This document shows, one piece after another, positions 57,748 to 64,000 of a DNA stretch of 64,000 nucleotides. The notes under the pieces were generated by a model, which was not told the DNA's origin, made no database searches, and was given only the letters and a program-made list of their open reading frames with translations. Origin of the DNA: Marinobacter sp. ATCH36 (GTDB lineage Bacteria; Pseudomonadota; Gammaproteobacteria; Pseudomonadales; Oleiphilaceae); assembly GCF_023555055.1 (NCBI RefSeq), contig NZ_JAMJPL010000001.1:1302001-1366000 (forward strand). Direction: 5' to 3'. The translations under genes and the position numbers were made by a program. The first letter of the stretch is position 1. Each line of letters begins with the position of its first letter.

Positions 57748-58311
57748 ATGCGTATTGCCAGTCTTAAAGTGTTCTCTGCGGCTTTGGTTTTTGCCGTACT
57801 CCTGGCCGGCTGCTCTGAGTCCGAAGAGCAGGTCACTCAAATGCCCAACCCTGTGCATTTCGAATCCGGTGACGAATGCCACGTCTGCGGCATGGTCATC
57901 ACCCGCTTCCCGGGGCCTAAAGGCGAAGCCATAACAGCCCGTGAGCAGGCTGTGCACAAATTCTGTTCAACCCGCGACATGTTCTCCTGGGCATTACAGC
58001 CCGAAAACGCCAAGCGTGACCACACACTCTACGTTCACGACATGGCCCAGACCGAGTGGGAGCACCCCGACGACACTGCCCTCATCAACGCGAGGGAGGC
58101 CTTCTTCGTAGTAGGATCAGAACGCACCGGTGCAATGGGACCAACCCTGGCCTCGTTTGCCAGCGAGGAGGCGGCGAAAGACTTTGCCAACGAGTTCGGG
58201 GGAGACGTCGTCCAGTTCAAAGATGTAACCATGCAGCATCTGACACAGGACATGTCACATCAGAATATGGAGATGGGCAAAGAGAAGAGTGAACACGGCG
58301 GAGAGCACTAA
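57748..58311 (+). CDS. nosL: Copper chaperone lipoprotein NosL
   Basis: 187 residues. Lipobox LLAGC marks a lipoprotein. Cu(I)-binding motif ECHVCGMVI, followed by conserved methionines; the C-terminal tail is rich in His and Met (MQHLTQDMSHQNMEMGKEK), also suited to copper. Delivers Cu to the NosDFY machinery. GGAG precedes the ATG. Confidence 0.93.
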   Translation: MRIASLKVFSAALVFAVLLAGCSESEEQVTQMPNPVHFESGDECHVCGMVITRFPGPKGEAITAREQAVHKFCSTRDMFSWALQPENAKRDHTLYVHDMAQTEWEHPDDTALINAREAFFVVGSERTGAMGPTLASFASEEAAKDFANEFGGDVVQFKDVTMQHLTQDMSHQNMEMGKEKSEHGGEH

Positions 58312-58321
58312 AGTCGCATAA

Positions 58322-58429
58322 GCCCGGAGGTGGATGAACCTTCCGGGATCGTCAAAATCATGGATGATTTTGTCGAGCGTACAGGGATGTATTCACAGCG
58401 TATCCCGGAAGGTTCATCCACCTCCGGGC
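58322..58429. repeat. Conserved-core/variable-arm inverted repeat, copy D
   Basis: 28-nt perfect arms (58322-58349 and 58402-58429), 52-nt core. Core shares CATGGATG, GAGCGTACAGGGA and GTATTCACAGCGT with copy A, but the inner stem flanking CATGGATG is CAAAAT/ATTTTG. Between convergent nosL and moaA, a typical terminator position. Confidence 0.85.
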
Positions 58430-58475
58430 GTTAACTCCGAAATAGCGGTCCCCGGCGCGCCAGCTCAGGGGAGCC

Positions 58476-59468
58476 TCAGCCCCCAGTCATATTCATAAAC
58501 CGAAGAATCTGAACATCACCGTCGCTCGAAAAGTGATGACGCTCCGGCTTCAGGTCCATGGCGTTAATGATGGTTTCCCGCAGCTTCTCATTGGTCACGG
58601 GATGGCCGCGCAGAACCCGGCGCAAATCCACCGAGTGCTCATTGCCAAGACAAAGCAGTAAGCGGCCTTCCACCGTTACACGCACGCGGTTACAGGTAGA
58701 GCAGAAGTTGTGGGAATGGGGTGAAATAAACCCGACCCGGGTATTGCTGTCCGGCATGCGGTAATAGCGGGCAGGCCCGCCGGAGTCCTCGGGAGTGGGA
58801 ACCAGCTCATGGTGTTGGGAGATTATATCCCTCACTTCGTCGCTGGTGCACAGCACCTCGCCGCGATCATGGTCAGAGATCTCACCCAGCGGCATTTCCT
58901 CGATAAAGGTGATGTCCACGTTCTTCTTGCGGGCGAACTCAACAAGGTCCGGTACCTCGTGATCGTTGCCACCTTTCATCACCACCGTATTGAGCTTGAT
59001 ACCCTCAAACCCGGCGTCCCTGGCGGCATCAATGCCATCCAGTACCTGGCTCAAGCGGCCGGTGCGGGTGATCCGGTGAAACTTGTCAGCATCCAGAGAA
59101 TCCAGGCTGATATTCAGCCGCTTCAGCCCGGCTTTGCGCAAGTCCTCCGCCATAGTCGGTAACTGGCTGCCATTGGTGGTCATGGCAAAGTCCCGCAAGC
59201 CGTAGCTGCCGATTTCCTTTACCAATTCCAGAATGTCCTTGCGCACAAGCGGCTCGCCGCCGGTCAGGCGGATTTTCTCGGTGCCCAGGGAAACGAACGT
59301 TCTTGCCACGCGGGCGATCTCTTCCAATGTCAGCACTTGCTGACGGGGCAGGAAGGTCATCTCCTCAGCCATGCAGTAAACACAGCGAAAATCGCAGCGG
59401 TCAGTGACGGACAGGCGCACGTAGTTAACAGTGCGGCCAAAACGGTCGGTCAACTTGGCTTTGGACAT
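58476..59468 (-). CDS. moaA: GTP 3',8-cyclase MoaA (molybdenum cofactor)
   Basis: 330 residues, radical SAM: cluster motif CDFRCVYC at the N-terminus and a second cluster with [18 protein letters not shown]. Ends MNMTGG with the essential diglycine. First step of molybdenum cofactor synthesis, needed by NarG. On the opposite strand to nos. Confidence 0.95.
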   Translation of the reverse strand: MSKAKLTDRFGRTVNYVRLSVTDRCDFRCVYCMAEEMTFLPRQQVLTLEEIARVARTFVSLGTEKIRLTGGEPLVRKDILELVKEIGSYGLRDFAMTTNGSQLPTMAEDLRKAGLKRLNISLDSLDADKFHRITRTGRLSQVLDGIDAARDAGFEGIKLNTVVMKGGNDHEVPDLVEFARKKNVDITFIEEMPLGEISDHDRGEVLCTSDEVRDIISQHHELVPTPEDSGGPARYYRMPDSNTRVGFISPHSHNFCSTCNRVRVTVEGRLLLCLGNEHSVDLRRVLRGHPVTNEKLRETIINAMDLKPERHHFSSDGDVQILRFMNMTGG

Positions 59469-59567
59469 TGGCAGGTTTCCCTGGCTGGTTCATGTGTTTA
59501 AAGGATAGCCAAAGTATCGCAGATTACCAAAATCAATCCGATACCTCTCGGGGGGTAATCCCTGGCC

Positions 59568-59600
59568 GAAAACAGAAACGGGGCCAATGATGGCCCCGTT
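59568..59600 (-). terminator. Rho-independent terminator of norB
   Basis: On the minus strand a CGGGGCCA-TCAT-TGGCCCCG stem is followed by TTTCTGTTTTC, 14 nt after the norB stop. Good stem plus T-rich tail. Confidence 0.75.
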
Positions 59601-59614
59601 GCAAGCAGAAGGTA

Positions 59615-61897
59615 TCACGCCTGCTCGGTCACTGCTCCTTCCGGCATTTCCTCGATGGCCCTGAGATCCGGGAAGAGCACTCCCTTTACTACCTGCCAGG
59701 ATACTGCCAGTGCACCAACGATGAATACCACGTCGCCAATGGTTCTGACCCAGCGCAGGGTTTGCAGGATATCGCTCTGCATGAAGGCCTCGCTGCGGGC
59801 GTACCACAGACCCTCACTGGCACTGGCCACGAACTGGATGATGCCGACGGGTAGCAGGCTGGTGAACAGCATCAGCACCAGGCCAATATTCAGCCACCAG
59901 AAGCCTACCTTCATCAGCCGCTCGTCAAAGACGATGCGGGGCCGGATGTAGCGCAGGATCAGCAGGGCGAAGCCCAGAGCCAGGAAGCCATAGACTCCGA
60001 ACAAGGCTGCGTGGGCATGGGTGGGCGTGGTGTTCAGGCCCTGGATGTAATACAGCGCAATCGGTGGGTTGATCATGAACCCGAGAACGCCCGCGCCCAG
60101 CATGTTCCAGAAGGCAACTGCTACGAAGAAAGTCAGCGGCCAGCGGATGTTTTCCATCCACGATGCACGGGACTTGAGGCGCCAGTTTTCCCAGGCTTCG
60201 TAACCGAGCACCACCAGCGGCACTACCTCCAGCGCACTGAAGGTCGCACCCACTGCCATCACCGGCGTGGTGGTGCCTGAAAAGTACAGGTGGTGGAAGG
60301 TTCCCGGCACGCCACCGAGCATGAACAGGCTGGCAGAGGCCAGGCTGGCGGACGTCGCCACGGTGCGGGACACCAGGCCCATGCTGCAGAAGATGAAGGC
60401 CAGCGCAGTGGTGGCGAACACTTCAAAGAAGCCCTCTACCCACAGGTGGACAATCCACCAGCGCCAGTACTCCATAATGGAAATGTGGGTGCGCTCACCG
60501 TAGAAGAAGCCGGCGCCATAGAACAGGCCGATAGCAACCACCGAAGCGGTCAGCAGTGCCAGCAGATTCTTGTCACCGGGCTGGCGCAGGGCGGGAACAA
60601 TACCGCGAAGCATCAATACCAGCCAGAACACGATGCCCAGGAACTTGCCAATCTGCCAGAGACGGCCAAGGTCCACGTATTCGTAACCCTGGTGGCCCAG
60701 CATGAAACTGAGATGGGCAGGCATGATCTGGTTGATAGCAAAGAAGTTGCCGATGAAGGAGCCGCCAACCACCGCCACCAGCGCCCAGAACAGCACGTCG
60801 ACACCCAGTTTCTGGAATTTCGGATCCTTGCCGCCATTAATGATAGGGGCGAGGAACAGGCCTGCGGCCAGAAAACCGGTGGCAATCCAGAACATGGCGG
60901 CCTGGATATGCCAGGTGCGCATCAGCGAGTAGGGGAACCACTCAGAGGTGTTAATGCCGTAAAAGCTCTGGCCTTCAACCGTGTAGTGGGCGGTAAAGCC
61001 GCCAAGCATGACCTGAAAGGTAAACAGGCCAACCACCAGGATCAGGTATTTTCCCAATGCCTTCTGGGAGGGTGTGAGCCCAACGGAACTGAGTGGATCC
61101 CTGAGCGGGGCTTCCGGCTCCTCATCCTCTTTGCGCAGGAAGGCCCAGGCCCAGATCAGACCGCCGACACCGGCGATCAGCAGAATGACACTGATGATCG
61201 ACCAGACCACGTTTTCCGCACTTGGTCTGTTATCAATCAGCGGCTCGTGGGGCCAGTTATTGGTGTAGGTGACATCGCTGTCCGGGCGCTCTGTGGCAGC
61301 GGCCCAGGCGGTCCAGAAGAAAAACTCGGTCATCCGCTCACGGCGCTCGGCGCTGGGCAGTGTGTTTTCCTTCATGGCGTAGTTTTCACGGGTGGACTGC
61401 AGCTCCGGAGCGTTGCTGAACAGCCGGCTGTAGTAGTCGGCGGTTTCGGCAATAGCCGCGGTCCTGCGCTCGGACAGGTGAAGGGTGCTGGTGGCAGCAT
61501 CGTAGGTATTGTTGCGGTACTCGGTCTTCAGGTCGTACTGCAGGGCATTCTGTTGCTGCCCGCTGAGGCTGTGCCAGTCCTGCTCGTACTCTTCCCGGGC
61601 GGCGATTTCCAGCCAGGTTTCCAGTTCGCGGTGCAGCCAGTCGGCGGTCCAATCCGGCGCCTGGTAGGCGCCGTGGCCCCAGATCGAACCAAGCTGCATG
61701 CCGCCGACGGACTGCCAGGCAGTCTGGCCGTCAAGAATGCTTTCCTCGGTCATCAGCAGGTCGCCATTGGCAGACACAACCTTATCCGGAATTGGTGGTG
61801 CTTCTCGGTAGACGTCTGCACCGAAGTACCCCAGCAACGTGAAGGTAACCCCTACGATGGCAATCAGTAGAAACCATAGGCGACGGTATTTGGCCAT
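59615..61897 (-). CDS. norB: Quinol-dependent nitric oxide reductase (qNOR)
   Basis: 760 residues: fused N-terminal periplasmic domain (about 35-200) followed by 12 or more spans of the heme-copper oxidase family. No separate norC is nearby, so this is the single-subunit quinol enzyme. Histidine ligands occur in LMRTWHIQAAMFW and in WRWWIVHLWVEGFFEVF and TFHHLYFSG. Reduces 2 NO to N2O. AGGAG precedes the ATG, and an NsrR-like site lies 22 nt upstream. Confidence 0.93.
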   Translation of the reverse strand: MAKYRRLWFLLIAIVGVTFTLLGYFGADVYREAPPIPDKVVSANGDLLMTEESILDGQTAWQSVGGMQLGSIWGHGAYQAPDWTADWLHRELETWLEIAAREEYEQDWHSLSGQQQNALQYDLKTEYRNNTYDAATSTLHLSERRTAAIAETADYYSRLFSNAPELQSTRENYAMKENTLPSAERRERMTEFFFWTAWAAATERPDSDVTYTNNWPHEPLIDNRPSAENVVWSIISVILLIAGVGGLIWAWAFLRKEDEEPEAPLRDPLSSVGLTPSQKALGKYLILVVGLFTFQVMLGGFTAHYTVEGQSFYGINTSEWFPYSLMRTWHIQAAMFWIATGFLAAGLFLAPIINGGKDPKFQKLGVDVLFWALVAVVGGSFIGNFFAINQIMPAHLSFMLGHQGYEYVDLGRLWQIGKFLGIVFWLVLMLRGIVPALRQPGDKNLLALLTASVVAIGLFYGAGFFYGERTHISIMEYWRWWIVHLWVEGFFEVFATTALAFIFCSMGLVSRTVATSASLASASLFMLGGVPGTFHHLYFSGTTTPVMAVGATFSALEVVPLVVLGYEAWENWRLKSRASWMENIRWPLTFFVAVAFWNMLGAGVLGFMINPPIALYYIQGLNTTPTHAHAALFGVYGFLALGFALLILRYIRPRIVFDERLMKVGFWWLNIGLVLMLFTSLLPVGIIQFVASASEGLWYARSEAFMQSDILQTLRWVRTIGDVVFIVGALAVSWQVVKGVLFPDLRAIEEMPEGAVTEQA

Positions 61898-61918
61898 GGT
61901 CAGCTCCTCTCAGGTTTA

Positions 61919-61941
61919 AAGATGTACTAATAATACATGTA
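61919..61941. promoter_or_regulatory. Putative NsrR operator upstream of norB
   Basis: AAGATGTACTAATAATACAT and following bases: 17 of 22 matches to the AAGATGYATTT-N-AAATRCATCTT palindrome. Located 22 nt upstream of the norB ATG. Confidence 0.6.
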
Positions 61942-62078
61942 TAAAAATAAAAAGTAACTGGTTTGAGTCTTTTTGTGGGGGTACCCATAAGGTGCTATTG
62001 CCTGGAACATGTTTCAAAAGGCTGTCATGCATAATTCTGCGCTGTCTGTTGAAATTGTGATCAGTTGGGAATATATTT

Positions 62079-62101
62079 AAGATGTATTTAACATATTATA
62101 T
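62079..62101. promoter_or_regulatory. Putative NsrR operator upstream of small membrane protein
   Basis: First half AAGATGTATTT is an exact NsrR half-site; the second half matches poorly. It lies 17 nt before the small gene's ATG. The gene block leads to nsrR itself, so autoregulation is possible. Confidence 0.5.
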
Positions 62102-62117
62102 AAAGGGGAAATGGGGA

Positions 62118-62333
62118 ATGGAAAAGCTACTCGGATTTGCCAACAGCACTCTGCTTGCATCGGCCGTCGGGCTGGTAGCCACAATTCTGCTCGCCTATCC
62201 GTTTGCCAGTGCCCTACCCATAGCCGGGCAGATAGTGGCTCATATCGGAACACTGATATTTGCAACCGGAATCAAGATTTCCTACGTCGCCCGTCTGGTG
62301 TCGCTGAAGCAACTGGGAAGACCGGTACACTGA
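62118..62333 (+). CDS. Small two-span membrane protein
   Basis: 71 residues, two predicted spans (TLLASAVGLVATILLAYPF and IAGQIVAHIGTLIFATGIKISYVARL). No recognised family. AGGGGAA and GGGG precede the ATG. First of a short block with ybaN-like and nsrR genes; the NsrR half-site just upstream suggests NO control. Confidence 0.65.
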   Translation: MEKLLGFANSTLLASAVGLVATILLAYPFASALPIAGQIVAHIGTLIFATGIKISYVARLVSLKQLGRPVH

Positions 62334-62373
62334 TAACAGGTAGAAAAGCGACTGATAATAGGTAGAATAGCGA
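62330..62373. repeat. Tandem 22-bp direct repeat
   Basis: Two adjacent 22-nt units (62330-62351, 62352-62373), each beginning CTGATAA and ending AGCGA, with two mismatches. Overlaps the stop codon of the small membrane gene and lies 28 nt before the ybaN-like start. Unit length equals two helical turns. Confidence 0.7.
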
Positions 62374-62401
62374 CAGATTTTGGTGAGACCTTTGAGAGAA
62401 G

Positions 62402-62776
62402 ATGCCAATGAATTCCTTGTCCGGAAGAACCGGTTTCAAAATCCTTGCGTATACAAGTATCGCATTGGCTGCTATCGGTGTTGTCCTGCCTTTGTTGCCG
62501 ACCACACCGTTTGTTTTGTTGGCGGCCTGGTCGGCCAGCAAAGGTTCGCCAGCTTTTTCCGAATGGCTTGAAAGCCACCAGACGTTCGGCCCGGCGATAG
62601 ACAACTGGCGCCGAAGACGCGCGATTCCGTTAAAGGGAAAGTGGCTGGCTTTGGTGATGCTGTGTGCAAGTTGGTCCGTGCTGCTTGTAGGCGGTGCAGC
62701 ACCGGTGGTGCTGGTAGCGACAGGTCTGATGTTTTCTGTCCTAGCCTGTTATCTCTTAACACGTGCATCGTGCTAA
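62402..62776 (+). CDS. YbaN/DUF454 family inner-membrane protein
   Basis: 124 residues with three predicted spans. Family motifs LPLLPTTPFVLLAAWSASKGSPAFSEWLESHQTFGPAIDNWRRRRAI. GAGAGA precedes the ATG at 62402; an ATG at 62408 is also possible. Function of the family is unknown. Encoded 29 nt before nsrR. Confidence 0.8.
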   Translation: MPMNSLSGRTGFKILAYTSIALAAIGVVLPLLPTTPFVLLAAWSASKGSPAFSEWLESHQTFGPAIDNWRRRRAIPLKGKWLALVMLCASWSVLLVGGAAPVVLVATGLMFSVLACYLLTRASC

Positions 62777-62805
62777 CGATGTATCTGAAGTATTGGAGTT
62801 GGTAA

Positions 62806-63243
62806 ATGCATATCACCCGTTACACCGATTATTCCCTGCGTGTTCTGATCTATTTGGCGGTGCAGGGTGACGAATTGGCAACTATCCAGGAAATTGCCGA
62901 CAGCTACGATATCTCCAAGAATCACCTGATGAAGGTGGTGCACCAGCTCAACAAAAAGGGTTACATAGAGACCGTTCGTGGCAAAAAAGGTGGCATGCGG
63001 TTACACAGGGCGCCGGCAGATATCAACATCGGAATTCTGGTGCGGGAAACCGAGCAGGATCTGAATATTGTCGAATGCTTCTCGTCAAAGAATGCCTGTC
63101 GAATCACCCCTGTGTGTGGCCTGAAATCCATGCTTGGTGAAGCACTGACCGCGTTCCTCGAAACCCTGGACAAGTACACCCTGGCCGATGTGATTCAGGA
63201 TCAGCATCGGCCGCAGTTGCTAAGACTTTTACAGATTGCCTGA
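62806..63243 (+). CDS. nsrR: NO-sensing Rrf2-family repressor NsrR
   Basis: 145 residues. Winged HTH (TIQEIADSYDISKNHLMKVVHQL) with RGKKGGMRL wing, then cluster cysteines C91, C98 and C104 (ECFSSKNACRITPVCGLKS), the arrangement of NsrR for an NO-sensitive Fe-S cluster. Candidate operators are upstream of norB, the RIC-like gene and two small genes. Confidence 0.9.
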   Translation: MHITRYTDYSLRVLIYLAVQGDELATIQEIADSYDISKNHLMKVVHQLNKKGYIETVRGKKGGMRLHRAPADINIGILVRETEQDLNIVECFSSKNACRITPVCGLKSMLGEALTAFLETLDKYTLADVIQDQHRPQLLRLLQIA

Positions 63244-63282
63244 ATTCCTCCCAGACGCCATTGCCAGGATGGTGTCTCCCGA

Positions 63283-64000
63283 TCAGGACTGAGGTGCCGG
63301 ATTACTGAATTCCGGCAGCAGTCTGCTCCGCATCCGGTCCGGCAGCGAATACCCGATTATCCGTTTCAGCACCGTGGAGTATTGCTTCGCAAAGGTTCCG
63401 GTGTTGTATGGGATGCCATGTTTTTGGCACACCGCCTGCACCTGTTCCGAGATCTCCGGGTAACGGTGGGCGGGGAGGTCCGGAAAGATATGGTGTTCCA
63501 CCTGATAGCTCAGGTGGCCGCTCAGGACATGCACCCACTTTCCTCCGGTAAAGTTGCTGGAGCCGGTAAGTTGGCGCAGGTACCAGTGGCCCTTACTCTC
63601 ACCTTCACACTCTTCTTCGCTGAAGGTTTCCGCATCCTGAGTGAAGTGCCCGCAGAAAATTACCGTGGAGGACCAGAGGTTGCGGATCAGGTTGGCTCCA
63701 ATGTTACCGGCCAGTACCACCGGCGCGACCGGGAAAGTCACCAGGGGAAAGAACACGTAGTCCTTGAAGGCCTGGCGCCCACCCTTGCGGAAGAACTCTT
63801 TCAGGAATGGAATCTTCTCCCGCACGGAAATTTCGCGGCGGCGCAGTCGCTCGAATTCCAGCTCATGAAGCCCCACGCCCCACTGGAAAAACACGCTCAA
63901 CAGCACGTAATTCATGAACTGCAGGCTGTGGGCAGGCTTCCATTTGTCATCATCGCTCAGGCGCAGCAGGGCGTAGCCGTAGTCCCGGTCCTTGCCGATG
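63283..64000 (-). CDS. Fatty acid desaturase (partial, 5' end outside window)
   Basis: The frame runs to the window edge without a start that fits (…LRLSDDDKWKPAHSLQFMNYVLL). The C-terminal 238 residues show a membrane desaturase: third histidine box QVEHHIFPDLP and HVLSGHLSYQVEHH. A GHFTQDAETF segment and RNLWSS lie earlier. Introduces double bonds in acyl chains; exact position unknown. Confidence 0.85.
   Translation of the reverse strand, partial: IGKDRDYGYALLRLSDDDKWKPAHSLQFMNYVLLSVFFQWGVGLHELEFERLRRREISVREKIPFLKEFFRKGGRQAFKDYVFFPLVTFPVAPVVLAGNIGANLIRNLWSSTVIFCGHFTQDAETFSEEECEGESKGHWYLRQLTGSSNFTGGKWVHVLSGHLSYQVEHHIFPDLPAHRYPEISEQVQAVCQKHGIPYNTGTFAKQYSTVLKRIIGYSLPDRMRSRLLPEFSNPAPQS

Noticed and set aside
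22019..58429. Integron attC sites as an explanation for the repeats
   Set aside because: No integrase, no GTTRRRY-type core sites, and copies sit between unrelated chromosomal operons, not cassettes.
60290..61870. Plus-strand open frame (526 codons) opposite norB
   Set aside because: Antisense to qNOR; composition is glycine/glutamine-rich as expected of a shadow frame.
62051..62066. FNR site TTGAA...ATCAG upstream of the small membrane protein
   Set aside because: Spacer does not fit the 4-nt spacing of FNR sites.

Overview
The window looks like chromosomal DNA of a marine, denitrifying gammaproteobacterium, most likely Marinobacter or a close relative. This is an inference from gene families, since no rRNA is present: ectoine hydroxylase, a Mrp-type antiporter, two photolyases, narXL-narK-narGHJI-PPIase, dnr and nosRZDFYL lie together at moderately high GC. 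I saw no tRNA, rRNA, IS element, prophage or CRISPR array.

1-8 kb (osmoadaptation): ectD at the left edge, then a nine-gene Mrp/Mbh-like antiporter operon in the unusual order E-F-G-A(C-terminal domain)-B-C-D and two more antiporter-like subunits. 8-12 kb: a YihY/BrkB membrane protein, a photolyase overlapping a tiny DUF2256 zinc-ribbon gene, and a tandem-duplicated HAD protein. 12-20 kb: a sugar-uptake locus with a two-component system, a LamB-like porin and an ABC transporter (binding protein, two permeases, MalK-like ATPase). 20-30 kb: a [4Fe-4S] photolyase, hemN, an AurF-like diiron protein, a hybrid histidine kinase with its response regulator, and a chemoreceptor with a NIT (nitrate/nitrite) domain.

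30-64 kb is an anaerobic respiration region. ubiU, ubiV and ubiT (oxygen-independent ubiquinone synthesis) flank a block holding a P450, an orphan SdhB-like protein and a diverged hemerythrin/RIC-like protein. Then come narL, narX, narK, narGHJI with a parvulin PPIase, a Dnr-type regulator, nosRZDFYL, moaA (molybdenum cofactor for NarG), a quinol-dependent NO reductase, and nsrR (NO-sensing Rrf2 repressor). The genes cover nitrate uptake and reduction, NO reduction and N2O reduction, with NarXL, Dnr and NsrR as controllers. No nitrite reductase (nirS or nirK) is in the window. A fatty acid desaturase runs off the right edge.

The least explained elements are four intergenic inverted repeats (22.0, 48.8, 54.6 and 58.3 kb, plus a truncated copy at 49.0 kb). 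They share a conserved core of about 52-57 nt, but their long complementary arms differ from copy to copy. Other points of note are four NsrR-like operators, an antiporter paralogue lacking the transmembrane glutamate, a double HAD protein with DxH in place of DxD, and a RIC-like protein with two iron-ligand positions changed.
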